From positions 1 to 64,000 of the forward strand of contig JAYTOP010000026.1 of the NCBI GenBank assembly GCA_043747745.1: a DNA stretch of 64,000 nucleotides. Direction: 5' to 3'. The DNA is from SZAS-103 sp043747745. Its GTDB lineage: Bacteria; Pseudomonadota; Gammaproteobacteria; Xanthomonadales; Xanthomonadaceae. The notes beneath the pieces are model-generated. The model did not search any database. It worked only from the letters and a program-made list of their open reading frames with translations, and was not told the DNA's origin. This document shows positions 44,366 through 52,623 of the stretch, in pieces. Positions within the stretch are counted from its first letter, which is position 1. Each line of letters opens with the position of its first letter. Made by a program: the position numbers and the translations under genes.

Positions 44366-45805
44366 TCAGCGCATCCCCATCACGTACGGCCGATCGGTGA
44401 ATTGCGCGACGGTCGGCAATCCTTTCTGGTCGAGGCGGTCGAGTCGCGCGGACGGGGTTGGATGGGTCGAGTAGAGGTTGCTGGTGCGACCACCGTCGCT
44501 GACTGCCGAAAGCTTTTGCAGCACCGCGTACATCGCGAGCGGGTTGTAGCCGGCACGCGCGGTATAGATTAGCGACGCGGCGTCGGAGCGGTATTCCACG
44601 TCCTTGTCGAAGCCGGTCAGCAGGATCGAGGCACCCTGCTTGGCGAAATAGCCGGCCAGTTTCTGCTCGAACGGACCTGCGGCACCACCATGCGAACCGA
44701 TCTTGCCAACCGCGTAATTGGTGCCGACGCTCATCGCGATCGACGCCATCGCCTGCTTGCGGATCACGTTGTAGTGGTCGCGCGAGACGACATGGCTGAT
44801 CTCGTGGCCGAGCACGGCGGCGACCTCATCGTCGGACTGCAGCACGTCGTAGAGCCCGCGCGTCACCATGATGTATCCGCCCGGCGCGGCGAATGCATTC
44901 ATCGTCGAACTGTCGACAATGGCGAACGTCCAAGGCAGGTCGTCGCGCGGCGTCTGTGCGGCGACCCAGCGGCCGATCGTATTGACCCGCCGCTGCGCCG
45001 CGGGATCGTTGAGCAGCGGCATCACGCTGAGCACGCGCCCTGCGACCAGCGGGCCCATCGCGACCTCCTCATCATATTTCTCCTGCTCGCTCTTCGGCAT
45101 CGCATCGGCTGCGCTGCCCGCCGATGCGCCGAGTCCGCCCGGAAGCCTGCTGCCGACCATGCCGAACAAACCTTTCTTGACGGCGGTGTTCTCTTCCGCC
45201 TTGGCCTGGGTCTCCTCGGGCGTGCCCGACGTGTCGCGGTGTCCCTGGCCGATTCCGGGTTCCTTGTTGTAGGCGACATCGGTCTTCTGCAGTTGCATGC
45301 GACTCGCGTAAGCGTTCGCGGCGTTGTCGTCCACGCGCAGCGTCTGCATGCGATCCAGTTGTCCCTGGTCGAACGTCGCGCCCTGCAACGCCTCGACAGT
45401 GATGCCACGCACGCCAGCGGTTTCGCCCGGCTTTTGATGGCCGCCGAACATCGAGTAGCCATCGTTCTTGTCGCCGCCAGCGGCCTTGGCGATGCGGACC
45501 TCGTTGATCTTCACGAAACCCACCGTGCTGGGCTGCGCCTTCACGTTGAACCACAGACCCTGCTGCTGCTGCACTTCGACCGGACTGCCCTTGTTCAACG
45601 TGGTCACCGTGGGCGATGTCGTCACTGCGGCCTGGTGCACTGCGACGTTGTCTTTGTAGACGGATGCCGCCGTGGTGCCCTGCGAACCGGCCGGGGCTAC
45701 CGGGGCCGCAGGCGCGGCGGCATGCGCTGGCTTCTTGCCGGCGACCGCAGTTCCGGCAAGGGCGACCAGGATGGCAAGAGTCAGGATTCGGATGGGGCTG
45801 CGCAT
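44366..45805 (-). CDS. Secreted SH3-domain M48 metalloprotease
   Basis: 479 residues, ATG at 45805 after GAGGAA. Signal peptide (MRSPIRILTLAILVALAGTA, cleavage near AVAG), an Ala/Pro linker, a bacterial SH3 domain about 42-110 (VHQAAVTTSPTVTTLNKGSP, GLWFNVKAQPSTVGFVKINE), a linker, then the M48 peptidase: MNAFAAPGGYIMVTRGLYD, zinc site HEISHVVSRDH, and the third ligand in DVEYRSDAASLIYTARAGYN. It probably works on envelope proteins or binds peptidoglycan through SH3. Its first 25 bp overlap the end of the CHASE2 gene, so the two are coupled. Confidence 0.85.
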   Translation of the reverse strand: MRSPIRILTLAILVALAGTAVAGKKPAHAAAPAAPVAPAGSQGTTAASVYKDNVAVHQAAVTTSPTVTTLNKGSPVEVQQQQGLWFNVKAQPSTVGFVKINEVRIAKAAGGDKNDGYSMFGGHQKPGETAGVRGITVEALQGATFDQGQLDRMQTLRVDDNAANAYASRMQLQKTDVAYNKEPGIGQGHRDTSGTPEETQAKAEENTAVKKGLFGMVGSRLPGGLGASAGSAADAMPKSEQEKYDEEVAMGPLVAGRVLSVMPLLNDPAAQRRVNTIGRWVAAQTPRDDLPWTFAIVDSSTMNAFAAPGGYIMVTRGLYDVLQSDDEVAAVLGHEISHVVSRDHYNVIRKQAMASIAMSVGTNYAVGKIGSHGGAAGPFEQKLAGYFAKQGASILLTGFDKDVEYRSDAASLIYTARAGYNPLAMYAVLQKLSAVSDGGRTSNLYSTHPTPSARLDRLDQKGLPTVAQFTDRPYVMGMR

Positions 45806-47799
45806 GGCGGCGGTTCCTCTGGTGGCTGTGTCGATGCTGGATTGGATCCGGCTAAGCTGGATCCGGCTGGAATGGATTGTGCTGGACTGGTGTTGTCTGC
45901 GTCGGGTTCGTCGGACTTCGGTTGAATATAACGCGGTAAGCAGTCGACATCGGCCGCGATGAATCCGCGCAGGCTGGTGGTTACCGGCAGCAGCAGCAGC
46001 CGCCCCAGGCTGTTCTGCAGCGCCATCGAACGCGTCTGCGCATCCTTGCCGCTCAGGTCGACATACACGCCGCTGCAGGTCACCACCTGATCGAGACGAT
46101 TCTCGTCGGCGATCTTGACGAGCTCGTCGTTGATCAGATTCAGATCGTGCAGGATCTCCCAGCGCAGTTCCTCGACCGACGGCGCATCGCAGATCATCAT
46201 CACGACGTCGCGAAAATCCGATGCCAGCCATGTTTTACGCTCGATCAGGCCTTCGTGCATCTTTCCGTAGCCGTGCGCGTACAGCACCCGGCGGATGCGT
46301 CGCCGGTATTCGTTCGTCTCCCAGAACCGCCGCGCTTCCGGATTGTGCCCGACCACCTCCAGGTCCTGCCCCACGCTGACCCGCAGGATCAGCAGCACGA
46401 TGTGCAGGCGGTCGCCTTCGCCGAGTTCCTTCACGTGATCGTCGTTGCCGAGCGCACGCCCGCGCATGCCGGCGAGATAGGTACGGCAGATCCCGAAGAA
46501 CGTCACCGACGTGCCGACCGAGGTGAATATATCGAAGAAGTACGTCGTGAAGGTCAGCGTCAGCACTGCGATTGAGGTCAGCACGACGTTCGTCGCAGTG
46601 AACACCGCATCCACGTCCTGCGACGGTTCGCCGCGCCAGAACGAGAACCCGATCCAGATCACCAACAGCGCCGCGAGCGCATACTTGAAGCCCGAAGGGG
46701 GCGTACGGATCCAGCTGTTGCTGATCAGGTTCTCGACCGCTTCGGCCTGCACCTCGACGCCGGGCATCAGCGAGTCGATCGGCGTCGCCTTGATGTCGTT
46801 GATGCCCGAAGCGTTGTAGCCGACCAGCACGATCTTGCCCTTGAGGTCGGGCAATTTCTGTCCCTTCTTGAGGCAGGGCGTGTGTTCGTCCGGCAGGAAA
46901 TCGATGGCGCTGTAGGTCGGGACGGGCTCATGCAGGGGTTCGTGCGTGCGCCAGTTCAGGCGGATGCTTTGCGGGAAATCGGTGACCTTGCGGTGGGTGG
47001 CCTCCGCCGCGAGCAATGCCGACAACGACGGCACGGCCCAGTCCCCGGCCTGTTCCCAGACCTGGAAATCGCGCATCACGCCATCGCCGGCGCGATTGAT
47101 CCTGGTGTTGCCGCTGCGCTTGCGCATCGTGTCGCCGAACGGCAACTGCAATGCGACGCGCGGAGAGTCGGTCGGATGCGCCACCAGCGGCAACGCGCCG
47201 GACCAGCGGTCGATGGTCGCGGTCCCAGGCACATCGGCATTGTCCGGGTCGTAACTCGCGCCGAAGAAGAACGGCAAGCCCGAAGCCGCAAGCTGCTCGA
47301 GCATCGCATCCGAGTCGGCCTCGGTGCTCTGCTTGTCGAAGAACATGACGTCATAACCCACTGCGGCTGCACCGCCGTCTCCCAGCGCAGTGAGCAGGTC
47401 TGCATGGCGGTCGCGCGGCCATGGCCAGCCGGTCAGGCCCTTGTTCGCGAAATAGCTGATCGAACACTCGTCGATCGCCGCAACCAGCACCCGGCCGGAC
47501 GATTTTGGATCCACCGGCCGCTTCGAGATCACCGTGTCGAACAGCGAGTCCTCGACCGACGCCAGCGACTTGTTCCCGCCCCACGTTCCGTTCCAGGTCG
47601 GGACGCCGTAGAAGTCCCAGAACAGGAATGCGAGCGCGATCAGGGTCCACACGGGGAAAAACGAGAAACGCATCCGCGACGCGAACGCGGCCGACGTGCG
47701 CCCGAACGCGCGGTCCCAGCGTCCCCAGATCTTGACGAACATCGCGGCCGCCCGCTCCGGCAAGCTCGGCTTCGGCGGCACGCCTTTCTTGATCGCCAT
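45781..47799 (-). CDS. CHASE2 sensor-domain membrane protein with unidentified C-terminal domain
   Basis: 672 residues. One N-terminal membrane helix (FFPVWTLIALAFLFWDFYG), a large periplasmic CHASE2 domain (about 70-370: VEDSLFDTVISKRPVDPKSS, GWPWPRDRHADLLTALGDGG, GKIVLVGYNASGINDIKATP), then two or three closely spaced helices (YALAALLVIWIGFSFW, VVLTSIAVLTLTFTTYFF). CHASE2 proteins normally end in a kinase or cyclase. Here about 200 cytoplasmic residues (RLHIVLLILRVSVGQDLEVV, YGKMHEGLIERKTWLASDFR, CSGVYVDLSGKDAQTRSMAL) match no output domain I know. The final 40 residues are Pro/Ser-rich. Confidence 0.82.
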   Translation of the reverse strand: MAIKKGVPPKPSLPERAAAMFVKIWGRWDRAFGRTSAAFASRMRFSFFPVWTLIALAFLFWDFYGVPTWNGTWGGNKSLASVEDSLFDTVISKRPVDPKSSGRVLVAAIDECSISYFANKGLTGWPWPRDRHADLLTALGDGGAAAVGYDVMFFDKQSTEADSDAMLEQLAASGLPFFFGASYDPDNADVPGTATIDRWSGALPLVAHPTDSPRVALQLPFGDTMRKRSGNTRINRAGDGVMRDFQVWEQAGDWAVPSLSALLAAEATHRKVTDFPQSIRLNWRTHEPLHEPVPTYSAIDFLPDEHTPCLKKGQKLPDLKGKIVLVGYNASGINDIKATPIDSLMPGVEVQAEAVENLISNSWIRTPPSGFKYALAALLVIWIGFSFWRGEPSQDVDAVFTATNVVLTSIAVLTLTFTTYFFDIFTSVGTSVTFFGICRTYLAGMRGRALGNDDHVKELGEGDRLHIVLLILRVSVGQDLEVVGHNPEARRFWETNEYRRRIRRVLYAHGYGKMHEGLIERKTWLASDFRDVVMMICDAPSVEELRWEILHDLNLINDELVKIADENRLDQVVTCSGVYVDLSGKDAQTRSMALQNSLGRLLLLPVTTSLRGFIAADVDCLPRYIQPKSDEPDADNTSPAQSIPAGSSLAGSNPASTQPPEEPPPCAAPSES

Positions 47800-47935
47800 C
47801 CCGGTCGTTCCCCTCGCCCCAGCGGCTGGCCCTTATCGTCGCACGCAGCGGCACCGATAGGCATGTACTGCGAACCGACGGAATCCGTACGCCTCCCCGT
47901 TCTCCTACAATGGCCGTTATCCCGCAAGGAAGCAC

Positions 47936-48493
47936 ATGGCACCCAAGGCCACGATCTACAAAGCAGAAGTGCAGGTCAGCGACATGGATCGCGGCTATTA
48001 CGCGACGCACGCGCTGACGCTCGCGCAGCATCCATCCGAAACGAACGAGCGCCTGATGGTGCGATTGCTCGCGTTCGCGCTGCATGCCGACGAGCGCCTG
48101 GAATTCGGACGCGGGCTGAGCAGCGACGACGAGCCCGACCTGTGGCGCAAGTCGCTTACCGGCGAGATCGAGCAATGGATCGAACTCGGCCAGCCCGACG
48201 AACAACGTATCCGCAAGGCCTGCGGACGCGCGCGCCAGGTCGTCGTGGTCAGCTACAGCGGACGCAGTGCGGACATCTGGTGGGACAAGATCGCGGGCGG
48301 CCTCGCACGCTCGAAGAACCTTACCGTGATCGACATTCCAGCAGCCACCGTGCAGGAACTCGCGACGCTCATCGATCGCAACATGCAACTGCAATGCATG
48401 GTCCAGGATGGACAGGCGCAGTTGATGAACGAGAAAGCCAGCGTGACCGTCGAACCGGCCGTGCGCATGGCGCCGGCTGCGCAGGGATACTGA
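47936..48493 (+). CDS. yaeQ: YaeQ family protein
   Basis: 185 residues; a PD-(D/E)XK-fold protein of unknown cellular role (once thought to suppress RfaH loss). It opens MAPKATIYKAEVQVSDMDRG with YYATHALTLAQHPSET, followed by FGRGLSSDDEPDLWRKSLTG, IELGQPDEQRIRKACGRA and VVVVSYSGRSADIWW. GGAAG precedes the ATG, and TACAAT at 47906-47911 is a plausible -10. Single gene, divergent from CHASE2. Confidence 0.93.
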   Translation: MAPKATIYKAEVQVSDMDRGYYATHALTLAQHPSETNERLMVRLLAFALHADERLEFGRGLSSDDEPDLWRKSLTGEIEQWIELGQPDEQRIRKACGRARQVVVVSYSGRSADIWWDKIAGGLARSKNLTVIDIPAATVQELATLIDRNMQLQCMVQDGQAQLMNEKASVTVEPAVRMAPAAQGY

Positions 48494-48523
48494 TCGCCGG
48501 CAATGGGCGGCGTCGCCGCAACG

Positions 48524-49147
48524 TCAACGGATGTTGCTGATCGAATTTTTCACCGTGTCGTGTTTCGTCTTCATGATGTTGGACACCATCGTGAATTGAC
48601 GGTTTTCATTTTGCATCGCGTTCTGCAACTGCAGGTATTGCAGGTTGAAGGACATCTGCGTCTCCTGCATGTTGCTGGTGGCGGCCAGCAATTGATCCTG
48701 CCCGCCTCCACCGGCAGCGTTGCCGACGACGCCGTTGCCGCCCATGGAACTGCTGCCGCTGCTCGCGGCACCACCGCCGGTACCGATCGCACCCTCGCCT
48801 GACGCTGCAAGTGCGTCCATCTGGCCTGCACATGTCTTCAGCCACGCCACGTAGCGATTCGCCTCGCTCCGTTGTTCGGTGGACAGGTCGCGCGGCAACG
48901 GCGATGCTGCAATCGACCGGAAGGCCTCGCTGGTTTGCCTGAGCCTTTCCACGCGCTGCGCGATGAGCGTGCGTTGCGGCTGCGTTTGGCGCTGGCCTTC
49001 CGTCGCGCGTACCAGCTGCGCCTGTGCGGATGCCATGACGATGGCCGAAACGACCACGCACGCCGCGAGCGCGATGTCGCCTAGCAGCGCCTTGCGCAAC
49101 GATGTTGACCCGGGACCGGGCCGGTTGGTGGATTTGGCTGGCTTCAT
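48524..49147 (-). CDS. Hypothetical single-pass membrane protein with helical C-terminus
   Basis: 207 residues: a basic N-terminus, one membrane helix (LLGDIALAACVVVSAIVMAS), a helical segment rich in Gln/Arg (LIAQRVERLRQTSEAFRS), a Gly/Ser linker (GTGGGAASSGSSSMGGNG), and a final amphipathic helix LQYLQLQNAMQNENRQFTMV then SNIMKTKHDTVKNSISNIR. That last block is faintly reminiscent of type III secretion filament or inner-rod C-termini, but no other secretion gene is near, so no function is assigned. It is convergent with yaeQ and 40 bp from cysK-grx. Confidence 0.6.
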   Translation of the reverse strand: MKPAKSTNRPGPGSTSLRKALLGDIALAACVVVSAIVMASAQAQLVRATEGQRQTQPQRTLIAQRVERLRQTSEAFRSIAASPLPRDLSTEQRSEANRYVAWLKTCAGQMDALAASGEGAIGTGGGAASSGSSSMGGNGVVGNAAGGGGQDQLLAATSNMQETQMSFNLQYLQLQNAMQNENRQFTMVSNIMKTKHDTVKNSISNIR

Positions 49148-49187
49148 GTCAGTGGTTTCCCTCGTTGGAACTCTTCGTGGATCGCGA

Positions 49188-50693
49188 TCAGCGCGGATGC
49201 AGCCACGTGGGCAGCAGGCTGTAAGGATCGACGCTGATGGCTTCGTCGAAACCGATACCATGCTGCGTCAGCATGCCCTGCAAGCGTCCGTCCTTGAACA
49301 TCTCCAGCGTGTCGGTACAGCCGCCGATGTAAGCGCCGCCGACAAACACCTGCGGGATCGTTCTGCTGCCGGTGCGCGCGTGCAGCACGGCGCGGATCTG
49401 GCCGCCGCGGTCGTCGCGCTGGTAGGCGGTCGAGTCGAGGTCGACGGACCGGTACGGGATCGCGCATTTCGCGAACAGCTTGCGCAGCGACCAGCAGAAC
49501 TCGCACCACTCGAGCGCGAACAGCACGAGCGGCTGTTCCGGATCGGCGATCACGCGGGCGACGAAATCCTCCACTTCGGCCGACACCGCAGGTGCGGAGA
49601 CACCTTCCGGCTTCGGCGTCGCAGCAGTCGGCGGCGCGGGCGGCGGCACATCGAAACGGCATCCGGGTGTCGATCGGGAAATTTCGAGTTCCTCGGACGA
49701 CATGTCGGCGTCGATCCCGTCGAACAGCGGCGTGCTGAGGTAGCGCTCGCCGGTGTCGGGCAGCATGCACAGCACGTTCGCGCCATCCGGCGCCGACTCG
49801 CAGACCTTCAACGCGCCAGCAAGGGTCGCGCCGCCGGAGATACCGACGAAGATCCCTTCCTGCCGCGCGAGTTCGCGCGCGAGCCGCATCGCGTCCGAAC
49901 CGTTGATCGGGACGATGCGGTCGACCAGTTTCATCGCGACCGCGTCCTCGGTCAGCCGCGGAATGAAGTCCGGCGACCAGCCCTGCATCACGTGCGGGCG
50001 CGAACTCGGATGACTTTCCCGGATGGTGCCATCCAGCTGGCGCGACTGCGCGATGCCGCTGCCGAGCACCGGGGAATTGTCCGGTTCGCAGACGATGACC
50101 TGCGTCTCCGGGCGCTGAGCCTTCAGCACGCGCGCGACGCCTTTAAGCGTGCCGCCAGTACCGTAGCCGGTGACCCAGTAGTCGAGCCGTTCGCCTTCGA
50201 ACGCGGCGAGGATTTCCGGCGCAGTGGTGCGCGAGTGCATGTTCGCGTTCGCTTCGTTGTCGAACTGCCGGCACAGGAACCAGCCGTGCGCGTTCGCGAG
50301 TTCGACGGCCTTCGCGAGCGTGCCGGTGCCGCGCTGCGCTGCCGGCGTGAGCACGACCTTCGCGCCGAGGAAGCGCATCATCCGGCGCCGCTCGACGCTG
50401 AAGTTCTCGCCCATCACCACGACCAGCGGATAGCCCTTGACCGCGCACACCATCGCCAAGCCGATGCCTGTATTGCCGCTGGTCGCCTCGATCACGGCCT
50501 GGCCCGGAGATAGCGCACCGCGACGCTCGGCGTCCTCGATGATGCCGAGAGCGAGCCGGTCCTTGACCGAGCCCATCGGATTGAATGCCTCCACCTTCAC
50601 GAACACGTTGACGTTCGGCGGCGCAAGCTTGTTCAAGCGCACGATCGGCGTGTTGCCGATCGTTCCCAGGATGTTGTCGAACTTGCCCTGCAT
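49188..50693 (-). CDS. Cysteine synthase-glutaredoxin fusion protein
   Basis: 501 residues, ATG after AAGGAGG. Residues 1-310 are a fold-type II PLP enzyme of the cysteine synthase/CBS group: the PLP lysine in NPMGSVKDRLALG, SGNTGIGLAMV, the glycine loop GTGGTLKGVAR and GISGGATLAGAL. After a Pro/Ala linker (VPPPAPPTAATPKPEG) comes a glutaredoxin-type domain (about 390-490) with redox motif EWCEFCWSLRKLF (CxxC), cis-Pro IPQVFVGGAYIGG and GFDEAISVDP. It probably makes cysteine from O-acetylserine and sulfide, with the attached Grx coupling it to thiol status. CBS-type activity is possible. Confidence 0.9.
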   Translation of the reverse strand: MQGKFDNILGTIGNTPIVRLNKLAPPNVNVFVKVEAFNPMGSVKDRLALGIIEDAERRGALSPGQAVIEATSGNTGIGLAMVCAVKGYPLVVVMGENFSVERRRMMRFLGAKVVLTPAAQRGTGTLAKAVELANAHGWFLCRQFDNEANANMHSRTTAPEILAAFEGERLDYWVTGYGTGGTLKGVARVLKAQRPETQVIVCEPDNSPVLGSGIAQSRQLDGTIRESHPSSRPHVMQGWSPDFIPRLTEDAVAMKLVDRIVPINGSDAMRLARELARQEGIFVGISGGATLAGALKVCESAPDGANVLCMLPDTGERYLSTPLFDGIDADMSSEELEISRSTPGCRFDVPPPAPPTAATPKPEGVSAPAVSAEVEDFVARVIADPEQPLVLFALEWCEFCWSLRKLFAKCAIPYRSVDLDSTAYQRDDRGGQIRAVLHARTGSRTIPQVFVGGAYIGGCTDTLEMFKDGRLQGMLTQHGIGFDEAISVDPYSLLPTWLHPR

Positions 50694-50992
50694 GGCGACC
50701 TCCTTCACCGGTAGTGCGTTCGCGGACGAAACCGTCTCGGCATTGCGGCGGTCCGGTCACGAAGCAGTTTATAGCGGGTGTCGCCCCGCAAACGCGTCGC
50801 CTCGGCATGCGCAATTTATGAACAGACCATGCAAACCTTGCCACCTAGGTGGGCTGGATTTGACCTGGATCATCCCGCATTCAGTGCCGATGGTGCCTTC
50901 TGGGGCATGGCAGCTGGATGGCTGCCTCGTCCGGCAAAAGCGCGTTATCGCGTGGCGGGCGCGTCGATTGTCGATGGACCAGGGAGATGGCT

Positions 50993-52429
50993 ATGAACGT
51001 TGCAGGCTCCAACCGGAAAATACTCGCGGCCATGATTGCCGCGATCGTGTGCGTTGGGGCGATTGCCCCGACCTTTGCGCAGGACGAACAGGACGCACAG
51101 ACGAAGAAGGAATTGAAGCAACAGCAGGCCGAGAAAAAAGCGGCCGCCGCTGAGCAGAAACAGGCCAAGCCTGCACAGGACAAGGCACAGACGCAGCAGG
51201 AAGTCGCGCAAGCTCGCGGGCAGCGGCAACAGGAACAGAAAGGTGCCATGCAGGATACGCAGCAGCGGCAGGCCGAACGCTCGCAGGCCCAGCAGCAGGG
51301 AAAAGCCAACGCGCAACAACAGGATCGCGCACAACAGAACGACCAGCGCCAGGCGCAGCAGGACAAGCTCAAGCTGCAACAGCAGGATCGCGCACAGCAG
51401 AATGAGCAGCGGCAGGCCCAGCAGGACAAGCTGAAGATGCAGCAGCAGGACAAGGCCAACGCGCAGCAGCAGGATCGTGCGAAGCACGCCGATCAGCGCC
51501 AGGCGCAGCAGGACAAGCTCAAGCTGCAAAAGCAGGATCGCGCACAACAGAACGACCAGCGGCAGGCCCAGCAGGACAAGCTGAAGATGCAGCAGCAGGA
51601 CAAGGCCAACGCACAGCAGCAGGATCGTGCGAAGCAGGCCGACCAGCGCGAACAGGCCAAGACGCAGCAGCAGGATCGTTTGCAGCAGGCGGCGCAGGAG
51701 CGCAACGCGCAGCACCAAGCCAATCTGAAAGCGCAGGCCGACCAGCACGACGCTGCCACCCAACGTGACGCGCAGCAGCAGAAGGACAAGCGTCAGGAGC
51801 AGGCGCAGAACCAGCAGGAGCGCAAGCGTCTGTCGCAAGAAAAGCAGCAGGAAAATATCGCCCAGCAGAAACAGCGCGTCGTGCAGTACGAGCATCGCCT
51901 TGACCAGCAACAGGCGGTCTCGCGCTCGCTCGCCATGCAGTTGCAGCGGCAGCACCGCAATTCGCAGTACCAGTTCCAGCAGCGCTATTACGAGCGCTTG
52001 CAGCAGCAGCGGGTGACATTGCAGAGCCGGAACTGGGATTACAACAACGATCCGTACTACTACACCGCCCCGAGCTACCGTTATTCGCGCAGTGGTAGCT
52101 GGTACGAGGTTAACCAGTACGGTGCAGATGCCCTGCGCGAGGCCATCAATGCCGGCTACGGGGAAGGCTTCGCCGCCGGCCAAGCCGACCGTCAGGATCG
52201 CTGGCGCTACGACTACCGCAATTCGTACGCCTATCAGGACGCGAGTTACGGCTACGAAGGCTCGTACGTGAGTTACGACGAGTACGCCTATTACTTCCGC
52301 AAGGGTTTCAAGCGTGGCTATGAGGATGGCTACTACACGCGCTATCGCTACGGCAGGTACGACAACGGCCGCTATTCCGTCCAGGATGCGGTGTTGTCAA
52401 TCGTCCTCAACCTGCAATCGCTCCACTGA
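50993..52429 (+). CDS. Secreted Gln-rich coiled-coil protein with tyrosine-rich C-terminal domain
   Basis: 478 residues, ATG at 50993 after AGGGAG. Signal peptide (MNVAGSNRKILAAMIAAIVC, cleavage near TFAQ). Residues about 25-345 are an uninterrupted Gln/Lys/Asp/Arg-rich coiled coil built from repeats such as KANAQQQDRAQQNDQRQAQQ and DKLKMQQQD. The last 130 residues form a compact Tyr-rich domain (NDPYYYTAPSYRYSRSGSWY, DALREAINAGYGEGFAAGQA, EYAYYFRKGFKRGYEDGYYT) known to me from hypothetical proteins of soil bacteria. Function unknown; it is predicted periplasmic or extracellular and perhaps structural. Confidence 0.8.
   Translation: MNVAGSNRKILAAMIAAIVCVGAIAPTFAQDEQDAQTKKELKQQQAEKKAAAAEQKQAKPAQDKAQTQQEVAQARGQRQQEQKGAMQDTQQRQAERSQAQQQGKANAQQQDRAQQNDQRQAQQDKLKLQQQDRAQQNEQRQAQQDKLKMQQQDKANAQQQDRAKHADQRQAQQDKLKLQKQDRAQQNDQRQAQQDKLKMQQQDKANAQQQDRAKQADQREQAKTQQQDRLQQAAQERNAQHQANLKAQADQHDAATQRDAQQQKDKRQEQAQNQQERKRLSQEKQQENIAQQKQRVVQYEHRLDQQQAVSRSLAMQLQRQHRNSQYQFQQRYYERLQQQRVTLQSRNWDYNNDPYYYTAPSYRYSRSGSWYEVNQYGADALREAINAGYGEGFAAGQADRQDRWRYDYRNSYAYQDASYGYEGSYVSYDEYAYYFRKGFKRGYEDGYYTRYRYGRYDNGRYSVQDAVLSIVLNLQSLH
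51305..51665 (+). repeat. 150-bp tandem repeats inside the Gln-rich gene
   Basis: Units begin with GCCAACGC at 51305, 51455 and 51605, exactly 150 bp (50 codons) apart. The first two are complete and the third is partial. Each unit holds two shorter half-repeats ending DKLKLQ or DKLKMQ. Repeats in phase with the codon frame allow copy-number change without frameshift. Confidence 0.85.
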
Positions 52430-52451
52430 TCCACCGAATCACATGACATCG

Positions 52452-52501
52452 CGATGCCCGGCCGCCAGCCGCAACGACTGGCTCGCCGGGCATCGTTTTT
52501 T
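52452..52501 (+). terminator. Rho-independent terminator of the Gln-rich gene
   Basis: CGATGCCCGGC (52452-52462) pairs perfectly with GCCGGGCATCG (52485-52495) and is followed by TTTTTT. An inner CCAGCC/GGCT stem may extend the hairpin. Confidence 0.9.
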
Positions 52502-52623
52502 AAGGATTGAGACGACGCACGAGCGCAATACCCATCGCCTGCCCAGGCAACGGCTTCGTAGTGATGAAAATGCGGCGGTCGGGGGACTATCCTCACTGTT
52601 TGCTCCGACTCGAGGTGGAAACC

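Noticed and set aside
45781..46231. N-terminal extension of the M48 protease into the CHASE2 gene
   Set aside because: The signal peptide with GAGGAA at 45805 gives the natural start; the extension is out-of-frame CHASE2 sequence.
51305..51665. CRISPR-like array
   Set aside because: The 150-bp repeats lack unique spacers and are in the coding frame of a Gln-rich protein; no cas genes are present.
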